Shown: piece after piece, positions 43,227 to 51,221 of the stretch | Layout: every line of letters begins with the position of its first letter | How positions within the stretch are numbered: position 1 is the stretch's first letter | Origin: CAYQJL01 sp964573295 | GTDB lineage: Bacteria > Eisenbacteria > RBG-16-71-46 > CAIMUX01 > WJJG01 | Reading direction: 5' to 3' | Assembly (NCBI GenBank): GCA_964573295.1 | Contig: CAZNJE010000019.1 | Span: forward strand, 10,758 to 74,757 | Length of the DNA stretch: 64,000 bases | Notes under the pieces: model-generated | Databases searched by the model: none | Seen by the model: the letters and a program-made list of their open reading frames with translations, nothing else | Told to the model about the DNA's origin: nothing | Made by a program: the position numbers and the translations under genes

Positions 43227-45074
43227 TCAGCCTGATCTGTGTGAGCCAGAGTCGTGCGGGATTGAGCCTTCCGAACCCGGTTGGCCAGGGCTGACCAGCA
43301 CGATCTGCAGGTCCATCACGTTGGTGCCCGTCGGCCCGGTACGGATGTGGTCGCCCAGCGCTTCGAAGGCTCGGTAGGAGTCGTTCTCGTCCAGAATCCG
43401 CTGCACGGACAGCCCGGCCGCCTCGGCCCGCTCGAGCGTACTCCCGGTGGCGAGCGCTCCGGCGGCGTCGGTGGGGCCGTCGATCCCGTCGGTGCCAAAG
43501 GAGGCCAGGGCGATGCCCGTGGTGCCGGCAAGAGCGAGTGCGGCGTCCAGGGCCAGCTCTTGATTGCGACCACCCCGGCCGCGGCCGCGCACCGTGACGG
43601 TGGTTTCTCCTGCATAGACGAGACAGCGTGTGGCACCCGGCTGGCCCGACCGGCTGCAAGCCATTCGATCGGTCTCCTGGATGGATCGGGCGTGATCGCC
43701 CATCGATCGCCCTACCTCTCGTGCCTCGCCCGTCACAGCCGCATCGATGAGTTCGGCGGCGAGTCCCAGCTCACTGGCGCGGGCCACTACCGCTTTTGCG
43801 ACCGTTCGCGCGCTGCCCACGATGCGAAGCCGGACGTTTCCGAAGCAGGGATCGCCGGGGCCAGGAGTCTCGGGCCGTCGTCCGGCTGCGCCCTCCTCCA
43901 GATGGGTTCGGATGTCTGGTGGGCTGCCGGTCCAGAGATCGAAGACACGTAGAACCTCGATTGCATCCCGGTAGGTGGTCGGATCCGGCGCCAGCGGTCC
44001 GGAGGCAATGGCGGAGACCGAGTCACCGACCACATCGGAGATCACGAGTCCCAGCACCGGCACGGGGGTGAGCATGCGTGCTAGCCCACCGCCCTTGATC
44101 TGGTCCAGATGCCGGCGCACGCAATTGAGCGACTCGATGTCCGCACCGCGGTGCATCAGTTCTTGGGTGACGGACGCAATGCTTTCGAGCGCCACTCCTT
44201 CTGGCGGGAGGGTGAGGAGGGCGGAGGCACCCCCTGAGATGAGTGCCAGCACCGGGCGTCGCTGGGTTCGCGCCATCCCGGCCCACCGCGTGAGTTCTCG
44301 CGCGGCTCGCACGGATGCCTCGGTAGGGATCGGGTGGCTGCCAGGTAGAATCGTGAATCTACGCAGCCTCTTTGCAGTCAAGGCCGCAGAGAAGGCCTGA
44401 TTGGGATCTGGCGGTGAGTCTGCAGATGAGTCTGCAGATGAATCTGCAGATAGACCTGGAGGGGCTTGCACGGGTGGGATGATCAGCAGCCCAATGGGTT
44501 TGGGCGAACTGGCACAGCGATCCTGCTTCGCGGGGTCATAGTCGCTGGCATCATGGTCGCTGGGGTCGTGGCCGCTGGGATCATGGCTACCCAGGACTGC
44601 AGGGAAGGCCTGAATGGCCCCAAGGGCCATACGCAATGCTGCCTTGCCGAAACCCAGGATAACGGGAGCAGGTCCTTCAGGGACCGGGCTTGTTGGAGCC
44701 CCCCTGGCTGTGTTCGAACTCGCCGGAGCCGCACTTGTTGATGCCAGACACTGTGGGGTGGATCTACGCGAACCTGAACCTGATCCTAAGCTGACAGATT
44801 CGGCAGGCCCGGGCTTCGACCAGAAGGTCCCGCAACCGACGGCGGCACTGCCGTCACCGGCTTCACTGGCGTCGCGGACGACACGGGCGTCGCGGACGAC
44901 ACGGGCGTCACGGGCGTCACGGGCGTCGCGGACGACACGGGCGTCACGGGCGTCACGGGCGTCACACGCGTCGCGGACGAGCCGGCACGGATCGGCAGCT
45001 TCGCACGCGGCGCGGATGAGTTCATCAAGAAGGCGGCGGAGATGTTCCTCCGTAGTGTGACGGGAGGCCATCAT
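43227..45074 (-). CDS. Glycerate 2-kinase (MOFRL family) with repeat insertions
   Basis: The enzyme phosphorylates glycerate, giving 2-phosphoglycerate. Family motifs are intact: ILGFGKAALRMA, ISGGASALLTLPPEG, ESLNCVRRHLDQIKGGGLA, ISDVVGDSVSAIASGPLAP, GGRNQELALDAAL and GTDGIDGPTDAAGA. The protein has 615 residues where the family has about 420-450. The excess comprises an Arg-Asp-Ala repeat (residues about 32-70) with a disordered segment before ILGFG, a His-Asp-Pro repeat (near 165-185) and a Ser-Ala-Asp repeat (near 210-225). Each is encoded by its own DNA array. AAGGG lies 8 nt before the ATG at 45074. Confidence 0.9.
   Translation of the reverse strand: MMASRHTTEEHLRRLLDELIRAACEAADPCRLVRDACDARDARDARVVRDARDARDARVVRDARVVRDASEAGDGSAAVGCGTFWSKPGPAESVSLGSGSGSRRSTPQCLASTSAAPASSNTARGAPTSPVPEGPAPVILGFGKAALRMALGAIQAFPAVLGSHDPSGHDPSDHDASDYDPAKQDRCASSPKPIGLLIIPPVQAPPGLSADSSADSSADSPPDPNQAFSAALTAKRLRRFTILPGSHPIPTEASVRAARELTRWAGMARTQRRPVLALISGGASALLTLPPEGVALESIASVTQELMHRGADIESLNCVRRHLDQIKGGGLARMLTPVPVLGLVISDVVGDSVSAIASGPLAPDPTTYRDAIEVLRVFDLWTGSPPDIRTHLEEGAAGRRPETPGPGDPCFGNVRLRIVGSARTVAKAVVARASELGLAAELIDAAVTGEAREVGRSMGDHARSIQETDRMACSRSGQPGATRCLVYAGETTVTVRGRGRGGRNQELALDAALALAGTTGIALASFGTDGIDGPTDAAGALATGSTLERAEAAGLSVQRILDENDSYRAFEALGDHIRTGPTGTNVMDLQIVLVSPGQPGSEGSIPHDSGSHRSG
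44416..44451. repeat. Tandem array, 12-nt unit x3, in frame
   Basis: Three gagtctgcagat-type units encode Ser-Ser-Ala-Asp repeats in glycerate kinase. Confidence 0.9.
44531..44590. repeat. Tandem array, 15-nt unit x4, in frame
   Basis: Four 15-nt units related to tgggatcatggtcgc encode the repeated Asp-His-Asp-Pro-Ser segment in glycerate kinase. Confidence 0.85.
44868..44980. repeat. Tandem array, 9/18-nt unit, in frame
   Basis: Units of ggcgtcacg and ggcgtcgcggacgacacg encode Arg-Asp-Ala and Arg-Val-Val repeats near the N-terminus of glycerate kinase. Confidence 0.9.
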
Positions 45075-45501
45075 ATCGAGAACCCTTCTGCAGAACCCGC
45101 TCGGCGGTGCTGACTCCGAGCAGTATGTGTGAGCAAGACGCGCCTTCCGAACATGACCTTTCCCCATGCTGCGAAGCCTCGGATCGGCTGGATAGCACTG
45201 GATAGCGCCGGATAGCGCTGGATAGCGCCGGATAGCGCTGGATAGCAATAGACGTGCCATGCTGTCGGTTCCACCCGCGGCTGCCATCATAGCTTGCCAC
45301 AGACCCTGGCGCGAGGGGCGCAAGAGATTCTTCGACTGCACAGGCGGTTCGAGGACGCTATCCTTTAATGGGGCTGAGATGCCGTTGCCATCCACCTTGC
45401 GAGCTTGCGAGCACAGATGGCGAAACGAGACCGAGAGAGTTTCCGACATGAGGCGCAGCGCCGGAACCGAAACGAGCTGGCAGGAGAAAGTAGACCGTAG
45501 C
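45075..45501. other. Divergent intergenic region
   Basis: It separates the glycerate kinase gene from the plus-strand repeat protein. Apart from the 10-nt array at 45190-45249 I see no feature. The frame open from 45259 may contain an earlier start for the repeat protein. Confidence 0.5.
45190..45249. repeat. Tandem array, 10-nt unit x6
   Basis: Units of ggatagcgct and ggatagcgcc start every 10 nt from 45190. Confidence 0.92.
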
Positions 45502-46399
45502 ATGCGTGTGGATCGGGACGTGATCATTGTGTTCCAATTGTTGCTCGTATGGTGTGTGTTTGGCGGCATGTCGGTGGCCGGCTCGAGCGCAGCAGGCTTT
45601 CCGAGCCCATCGGACTCCGCGCAGCTAGCGAACTNNNNNNNNNNNNNNNNNNNNNNNNNNNNNNNNNNNNNNNNNNNNNNNNNNNNNNNNNNNNNNNNNN
45701 NNNNNNNNNNNNNNNNNNNNNNNNNNNNNNNNNNCCGCGCAGCTAGCGAACTCCGCGCAGCTAGCGAACTCCGCGCAGCTAGCGGACTCCGCGCAGCTAG
45801 CGAACTCCGCGCAGCTAGCGAACTCCGCGCAGCTAGCGAACTCCGCGCAGCTAGCGGACTCTCCGAGCTCAGCGGACTCTCCGAACGCCATGGAAGCCCC
45901 AACTGCATTGGACGTCGAGACCTCCGGGGGTGTTCCGGACAGCTCGCGTGGCACCGGAATCCCAGGGGTGCTGGATGCCGTGCGCATGCGCGAGACATCT
46001 CGACTCGGGCGAACTGAGCTTTCAGTCGAGTCTCCGATTGTGATCACCCCTACCCGTTCGGTAACCGGTTCGCTCGGCACCAAGTACCTGACGAACTACC
46101 TGATCAGCCAGACTCCTGGCGCATACGCCGCCATCGGAGATTCGATGCCGGCTACGGCAGCGTACCGGTTCCGATGGCGCAAGATGACGGGCACGGAAGC
46201 GGCCATTACCGGGGCAGCCATGGGCGCAACTCTGGGCTCCTGCGTTGGGGCCTTCGGAGCTTCGTTCGGCTGGTGGAGTGAGGAAGACGCTCTCAAGATG
46301 GTGGGGGCCATGTCTGCGGCGGGGGCGCTGTGGACGTGGTCGAAGAAGAGCGATGAGGGGTTACAGATTCGAGTCGCCGCCGATGATGAGGGCCGGTGA
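45502..46399 (+). CDS. Secreted SAQLAN-repeat protein, frame broken by assembly gap
   Basis: Before the gap the frame gives a signal peptide (VIIVFQLLLVWCVFGGMSVA) and PSDSAQLAN. After it, a frame one base off gives more SAQLAN/SAQLAD units, a Ser/Thr-rich linker and a glycine-rich membrane-like segment (AAITGAAMGATLGSCVGAFG), ending at 46399. The repeat is in phase across the gap only if the gap is a multiple of 18 nt, so the 100-N length causes the false frameshift. I therefore call one gene. The family is unknown. AGGAGA lies about 13 nt before the ATG at 45502; the ATG at 45448 is an alternative. Confidence 0.65.
45617..45858. repeat. Tandem array, 18-nt unit, with 100-N gap, in frame
   Basis: Seven or more units of tccgcgcagctagcgaac flank 100 Ns (45635-45734). 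It encodes SAQLAN repeats. Confidence 0.93.
45635..45734. other. 100-N assembly gap inside a coding array
   Basis: The gap interrupts an 18-nt array in mid-unit, and the sequence resumes at the exact next base of the unit. Confidence 0.97.
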
Positions 46400-46465
46400 G
46401 GTGGATGCGCATCACAGCGCATCAAAGGGCTAGAGGCGAAGCCGCATGATCGCCTCACCCTCCTC

Positions 46466-47506
46466 TCATGAACTGCGGCGGCTCAACCGTTCCCGGTAGG
46501 CGGGCTGATCGTACACCTCCGGGTTGACGACCTGGGGCGCCCGCTCTGCCCGCAGGTGGGCGAGGGTGTTGCGGGCGGCGATTCCCGCCATCTCGCTTCG
46601 TGTATCGAAGGTGGCGCTGCCGATGTGCGGCGCGAGCACGACATTCGGCAATTCGTCCAGGCCGTTGGCCAGTTCGGGTTCGCGTTCGTAGACATCCAGC
46701 GCCGCCCCGCGAATCCACCCTTCCCGCAGCGCGCGCACGAGGGCAGCTTCATCGACGATGGGGCCGCGCGCGACGTTGATCAGATGGGCGGTCTCTTTCA
46801 TCCCCCGCAGCTGGGCCTCGCCGATCATGTGGTGCGTCGCCTCCGTCAGCGGCGCATGCAACGTGAGAAAGTCGCTCTCCCGGATGAGTTCGTCGAACTC
46901 CGCCCACCTCACCCCGGCGGCCGCATCGATCTCATCGCGGCTGCCCGGATCGAAGGCCAGCACGTCCATGTCGAACCCCTGTGCCCGGCGCGCCACGGCC
47001 CGTCCGATCCGGCCGTACCCGACGATGCCGAGCGTCTTGTGCCGCCCGTTGCCTCCCGTGCCGACGTCGTCGCCCAGCAGGAGTACCGGATTCCAGATTC
47101 GAAACTCCCCGGCGCGCACCAGCCGGTCGCCGGCCGGGATGTGGCGAGCGGCGGCCAGCAGGAGGGCCCAGGTCAGGTCCGCGGTAGCCTCGGTAAGCAC
47201 GTCCGGGGTGTTCGTGACCGGGATGCCCAGTTCGGTGGCGGCGGCGACATCGATGTTGTTGTACCCGACAGCGAAGTTGGCCACGCCCAGAAGATGCGGG
47301 TTGCGGTTCAGAACTTCCCCGTCCACCGAGTCACTGAGGTGACACATCAAGGCGTCGCAGGCCACGATGTGCTCCAGGAGCTTCTCGTGCGGTAGGCCCT
47401 GGTTGCCATCTCGGACGAGGATTGCCAGGTCGCAGCCCGCGTCCTCCAGCAGGGCCGTACCTTTCTCGAGAACGAGTCGTGTGATCAGGACGCTGGTCCC
47501 AAGCAT
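46466..47506 (-). CDS. D-2-hydroxyacid dehydrogenase (glyoxylate/hydroxypyruvate reductase type)
   Basis: This NAD(P)-dependent enzyme of 346 residues has the substrate motif FAVGYNNIDV, the Rossmann motif LGIVGYGRIGRAVARRAQGF, the catalytic Arg in INVARGPIVDE, the Glu in DVYEREPEL and the His in APHIGSATFD. The pattern fits glyoxylate and hydroxypyruvate reductases. The glycerate kinase on the same strand, one gene downstream, could use its product. GGGAG lies about 7 nt before the ATG. Confidence 0.88.
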   Translation of the reverse strand: MLGTSVLITRLVLEKGTALLEDAGCDLAILVRDGNQGLPHEKLLEHIVACDALMCHLSDSVDGEVLNRNPHLLGVANFAVGYNNIDVAAATELGIPVTNTPDVLTEATADLTWALLLAAARHIPAGDRLVRAGEFRIWNPVLLLGDDVGTGGNGRHKTLGIVGYGRIGRAVARRAQGFDMDVLAFDPGSRDEIDAAAGVRWAEFDELIRESDFLTLHAPLTEATHHMIGEAQLRGMKETAHLINVARGPIVDEAALVRALREGWIRGAALDVYEREPELANGLDELPNVVLAPHIGSATFDTRSEMAGIAARNTLAHLRAERAPQVVNPEVYDQPAYRERLSRRSS

Positions 47507-47673
47507 GATGCTCTCCCGTTGCCAAGGTCGATCGCCGGCGGCCCCATCAGGTCCGGGGCTTGATGGCTGCGCTGCGTATCGCGGCTAATTTTCGATCATA
47601 CCGCGCAAGTAGGCAGGATGCGAGGGAGGGCTTCTGCTACAATGAAGGCACGACCCAATCCGCGGAGGATCCC

Positions 47674-50064
47674 GTGCGCAATTCGCTTGGCTGCCTTCTG
47701 ACGCTGGCTCTCTGGGCGACCCTGTGCTCGCCGGTTGGGGCAGAGCCCAGGGTCCAGACGGTCTCCGAGCACGGGAACGAGCTGATCTTGGAGTTCGAGC
47801 CGGGGGAATTCTCCATCTCGACCGTGTCTGTCGCTGGTACACCGCGTACCGCGATCGAGTGGCCGGAGGGGATCCATCCCGCGACGGCGGGGGCTCACGA
47901 TCTGCCGTATCGGTCGGTCAGCATCCTGCTTCCACCGGATCACGATGCGCGCATCGCGGACGTGACCTGCGAGGTTACGCGGCGCACGGCCCCGCCCATA
48001 CGCCCGGCCCCGGATCCCTCCCGATGGTCCGGCGTGCGCACAAACTCCGCGATCACGACGTTGCCGAGTCTGCGCCCGCCGGCTTCTCATGTGAGCTTGG
48101 GTGAGCCCTACTGGGTGCGCGAACATCGTGCCGTCACGCTGACCTTTCACCCCTTTCGGTACGATACCGACCAGGGCAAACTGGATATCGCGAAGCGCAT
48201 CCGCGCCGTGATCCGGTTCAAGCCGGCAGGCCCGGCAGACCCGGCAGGCCCGGCAGACCCGTCCGGCCAGGCGGGCACCATTGGCACGATAGATACCCCC
48301 AACAGACTGAGCGCCCCGGGCAGGGTAGCCGGCACCAACCCCCGCGATGCCTTCGGTGATCTCACCGCGAGCCACCGGGCGATCCCGGCCGATGTGGCTA
48401 GCCATCTGGCCCGGCATTTCCTGAACGGCGCAACCTACCTCGAGCGCTATCCTGCGGTCTACGAGTTCGGCCGGTTGGTCGTGATCACAACGCCGGCTTT
48501 CCGAGATGCAGTGCAGCCCCTCGTGACCTGGAAGCGCCGCACGGGCGTCCCGGCGGATTTGTACCTTTATCCTCTTGACACGGGACCTACGCCAGAGAGC
48601 ATCAAGGCCTTCCTCCAGGCGGAGTACGACTCGCCGGCCTCACTGACCTACATCCTGATCGTGGGGGATGCCGAAGACGTTCCCCCGGCCCGGGGGACCT
48701 CGGGGTGGGCCAATGGGGCGGCCGCTGATCCCATGTACACGATGCTCTCCGGCTATGATCTCTACCCGGATGCCTTCATTGGACGCTTCTCGGTCGAGAC
48801 GGCGGAGGAGGCGGCCGTCGTCGTGCAGAAGAATTTGTGGTACGAGGGTGCCGGCTTCGCCGGTGACGCCTGGACCCACGCGGCCGTCGGCATCGCCAGC
48901 GACGTGGCGTTCCCGCCCTATCCCGAAGACTGGATCCTGATGGAAGGTCTGCGTGAGTGGATGGAGGCCTACACCTACACCGAGTTCACGACGATCTATG
49001 ATCCGGGCGCCACCTCGCCGATGGTGACCGCGGCGGTGGAGGATGGACGGGGGTGGATCAACTACCTGGGGCATGGCTCGCCCTTTGGATGGAACACCTC
49101 GAACTTCGGCATGGATGACGTGGCCGGTCTGTCGAATGTGGGTGCCACCCCAGCGATCATCTCGGTGGCCTGCAGCAACGGAGACTTCGAGGGGCAGACC
49201 TGCTTCGCGGAGGCGTGGCAACGCCACGGCAGCGCGGAGGAGCCCATGGGGGCCATCCTCTTCCAGGGCGCCTCGGTGGGCCAGACGACAGCGGCGTGGG
49301 TCGCCCAGGAAGAGATCATCCGGCTGCTGGTCGAGAACGCCTTTCTGACCAGCGGCGGCCTGGTCTTCAATGGCTCCATGCTGGCGATCGAGCAGCTGCC
49401 CGGATTGGGCAATGGCACGGGTTCCGAATGCGTTCAGGCCTGGCACATGTTCGGCGATCCATCGCTCCTTCTCTGGACCGACGCCCCGCGGCCTCTGACG
49501 GTCGAGCACCCGGGCTGGCTCAGCGAGCCGGCCACGGAGGTGTCGGTGTTCGTGGGGAGCGGCAGTCTTCCCCTGGAGCGGGCGAGGGTGGGGGCGTATG
49601 CGCAGGGTCACCTCTACGGAAGCGGCATCACCGGCGAGGATGGGATGGTCACCCTGGCGCTCGATCCGGCGCCCACGGGCCTCTCCGAGCTGGAAATCAA
49701 TGCCGTGGCGCGCAACCACGCGCCCCACTGGGGCGTGGTTGCGGTGCTGCCGGTCGCGGATGCGGGTTCCGACGTGCCGGCGACCCAGGCGGTCCGCATC
49801 GCGCCTCAGCCCTGCTCCGATCGCCTCGTGATGACCGTACCTGTCCGGCCTGGTGAATCGCTCTCCCTGTCCATCCATGACCTCGAGGGGAGACGGGTCT
49901 TTGTGCGCAGAGTTATCCCGGGCCTGGAAGGCTGCGGCGTCCTGACCTGGGACCTTCGCGATCAGGCCGGCCGCAGCGTCTCTCCCGGCATCTACACGTA
50001 CAGAATTGAGCGGGCAGGCACGGAACGTCTGCCGCTGGGCGGCCGGTTCCTGGTGATCCGGTAA
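47674..50064 (+). CDS. Gingipain-type (C25) cysteine peptidase with FlgD-like tail
   Basis: GGAGG lies 5 nt before a GTG at 47674. The 796-residue product has a signal peptide (LGCLLTLALWATLCSPVGA), a C25 propeptide (residues 25-240, with an AGPADP repeat) and a C25 peptidase domain (about 250-600). The catalytic His is in YLGHGSPFGWNTSNF (His codon 49072-49074) and the Cys in SVACSNGDFEG (49171-49173), both as in gingipains. A beta domain and a FlgD-like tail follow (IHDLEGRRVFVRRV, SPGIYTYRIERAG). The canonical catalytic pair suggests an active extracellular peptidase. Confidence 0.9.
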   Translation: MRNSLGCLLTLALWATLCSPVGAEPRVQTVSEHGNELILEFEPGEFSISTVSVAGTPRTAIEWPEGIHPATAGAHDLPYRSVSILLPPDHDARIADVTCEVTRRTAPPIRPAPDPSRWSGVRTNSAITTLPSLRPPASHVSLGEPYWVREHRAVTLTFHPFRYDTDQGKLDIAKRIRAVIRFKPAGPADPAGPADPSGQAGTIGTIDTPNRLSAPGRVAGTNPRDAFGDLTASHRAIPADVASHLARHFLNGATYLERYPAVYEFGRLVVITTPAFRDAVQPLVTWKRRTGVPADLYLYPLDTGPTPESIKAFLQAEYDSPASLTYILIVGDAEDVPPARGTSGWANGAAADPMYTMLSGYDLYPDAFIGRFSVETAEEAAVVVQKNLWYEGAGFAGDAWTHAAVGIASDVAFPPYPEDWILMEGLREWMEAYTYTEFTTIYDPGATSPMVTAAVEDGRGWINYLGHGSPFGWNTSNFGMDDVAGLSNVGATPAIISVACSNGDFEGQTCFAEAWQRHGSAEEPMGAILFQGASVGQTTAAWVAQEEIIRLLVENAFLTSGGLVFNGSMLAIEQLPGLGNGTGSECVQAWHMFGDPSLLLWTDAPRPLTVEHPGWLSEPATEVSVFVGSGSLPLERARVGAYAQGHLYGSGITGEDGMVTLALDPAPTGLSELEINAVARNHAPHWGVVAVLPVADAGSDVPATQAVRIAPQPCSDRLVMTVPVRPGESLSLSIHDLEGRRVFVRRVIPGLEGCGVLTWDLRDQAGRSVSPGIYTYRIERAGTERLPLGGRFLVIR
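48223..48258. repeat. Tandem repeat, 18-nt unit x2, in frame
   Basis: Two perfect ccggcaggcccggcagac units encode an Ala-Gly-Pro-Ala-Asp-Pro repeat in the propeptide. Confidence 0.88.
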
Positions 50065-50083
50065 CCACTGAAAGGAGGATGTG

Positions 50084-50989
50084 ATGAAGACAAGAACAGG
50101 GGATCCAACCTCGCTTGCGCCGCCACGTGCAGCGTCACGTGCACCGCATCGTGCAGCGTCACGTGCACCGCATCGTGCAGCGTCATGTGCACCGCATCGT
50201 GCAGTGTCATGTGCACCGCATCGTGCAGCGTCATGTGCACCGCATCGTGCCGCGCCTTGTGCAGTGCACCCGGTGCGATGGGTGGTCAGCATTCTGGCCA
50301 TTGGTGTTGCCTGCGGACTCTCCGGTGGGACTTCGTGGGCAGATGACTTCTCGATGCTCGGTCCCACGACAGAGCCGGGTCAGGTTCTGGGTAGCGGCCT
50401 GGACGAGTGTGGCGGCACACTGGCCTACCATCATGACTACTCGTTCGAGGGTGGCTACGCGTGGCAGTACGGCGGCGTCTATCCGCCCTACTACGGTGCC
50501 TTTGCCGAAGCCTTCCTTCTGGGAGAAGCCAGCATCGACTGCATCGTGTTCTGGTTGACCGACGTGGGCTACTACACGGGCGGCCCGTGTGATGCCTACA
50601 TCTGGGAGGGCGGCGTCAGCAGTGAACCCGGCGCGGTTCTTCACGTGACGCACGCGATCGATCCCGGGGCGCCCGCCTTCTGGCCTTCGGTCAGCCAACA
50701 TGATATCGACATCATCGACTACGCCTTTGCCGGTGGTGAACTCACGGTGGGCCACTGGGGCGACTGGCCGGGACAGCTGACGCAATGGTACTGCACCGCC
50801 GATCTGGACGGTCAGCAAGGCCACCCTTGGACGTGCCTGGCGCCCGGCTCCGGATACGGCACCGGGTGGGCCAGTCCCAGTATCGTTTGGGGCACCACCC
50901 AGTCGATGGGGCTGGGGTTCTACTACGATGATGTTCCGACACCGGTGCGAAGTGCGACCTGGGGTGAAGTGAAGGGCTTGTTTGAGTAG
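50084..50989 (+). CDS. Secreted protein with repeat-extended N-terminus, ending ATWGEVKGLFE
   Basis: AAGGAGG lies 5-6 nt before the ATG, so the following array is translated. The 301-residue product has about 45 residues of an eight-residue repeat (RAASRAPH type), then an export segment (VRWVVSILAIGVACGLSGG) cut near SWADD. The mature domain of about 190 residues is rich in aromatics and glycine. I do not recognise its family. The last residues, ATWGEVKGLFE, match the end of the lamin-tail protein at 18094-18726. It follows the C25 peptidase gene by 20 nt and is likely co-transcribed with it. Confidence 0.72.
   Translation: MKTRTGDPTSLAPPRAASRAPHRAASRAPHRAASCAPHRAVSCAPHRAASCAPHRAAPCAVHPVRWVVSILAIGVACGLSGGTSWADDFSMLGPTTEPGQVLGSGLDECGGTLAYHHDYSFEGGYAWQYGGVYPPYYGAFAEAFLLGEASIDCIVFWLTDVGYYTGGPCDAYIWEGGVSSEPGAVLHVTHAIDPGAPAFWPSVSQHDIDIIDYAFAGGELTVGHWGDWPGQLTQWYCTADLDGQQGHPWTCLAPGSGYGTGWASPSIVWGTTQSMGLGFYYDDVPTPVRSATWGEVKGLFE
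50126..50258. repeat. Tandem array, 24-nt unit x5.5, in frame
   Basis: Units of cgtgcagcgtcatgtgcacc plus gcat start at 50126 and every 24 nt after it, between the start codon and the signal peptide. Confidence 0.95.
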
Positions 50990-51030
50990 GGGTTTCTCCT
51001 CGCGCGCAGGCCGGCAACGTAAGCGCCCAG

Positions 51031-51188
51031 CGCACACCAGTAGCGCACGCCAGTAGCGCACACCAGTAGCGCACGCCAGTAGCGCACGCCAGTAGCGCAC
51101 GCCAGCAGCGCACGCCAGTAGCGCACGCCAGTAGCGCACGCCAGTAGCGCACGCCAGTAGCGCACACCAGTAGCGCACACCAGTAGCG
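51031..51188. repeat. Tandem array, 13-nt unit x12
   Basis: Twelve units of cgcacgccagtag (some cgcacaccagtag) fill the gap between two secreted-protein genes. Thirteen is not a multiple of 3. Confidence 0.95.
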
Positions 51189-51221
51189 CTTGCCTTCAGC
51201 ACAAGCCAACAGGGGGATTCC

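Noticed and set aside
42911..43659. Open frames through the 24-nt array and gap as genes
   Set aside because: They consist of repeat translations and unknown residues and overlap the glycerate kinase coding end.
47638..47643. TACAAT before the second C25 gene as a promoter -10
   Set aside because: No -35-like sequence is found 16-19 nt upstream. It may still be used but cannot be supported.
48640..50367. Antisense open frame of 575 codons across the second C25 gene
   Set aside because: It has no recognisable domain, and its N-terminus is a translation of the 24-nt array.
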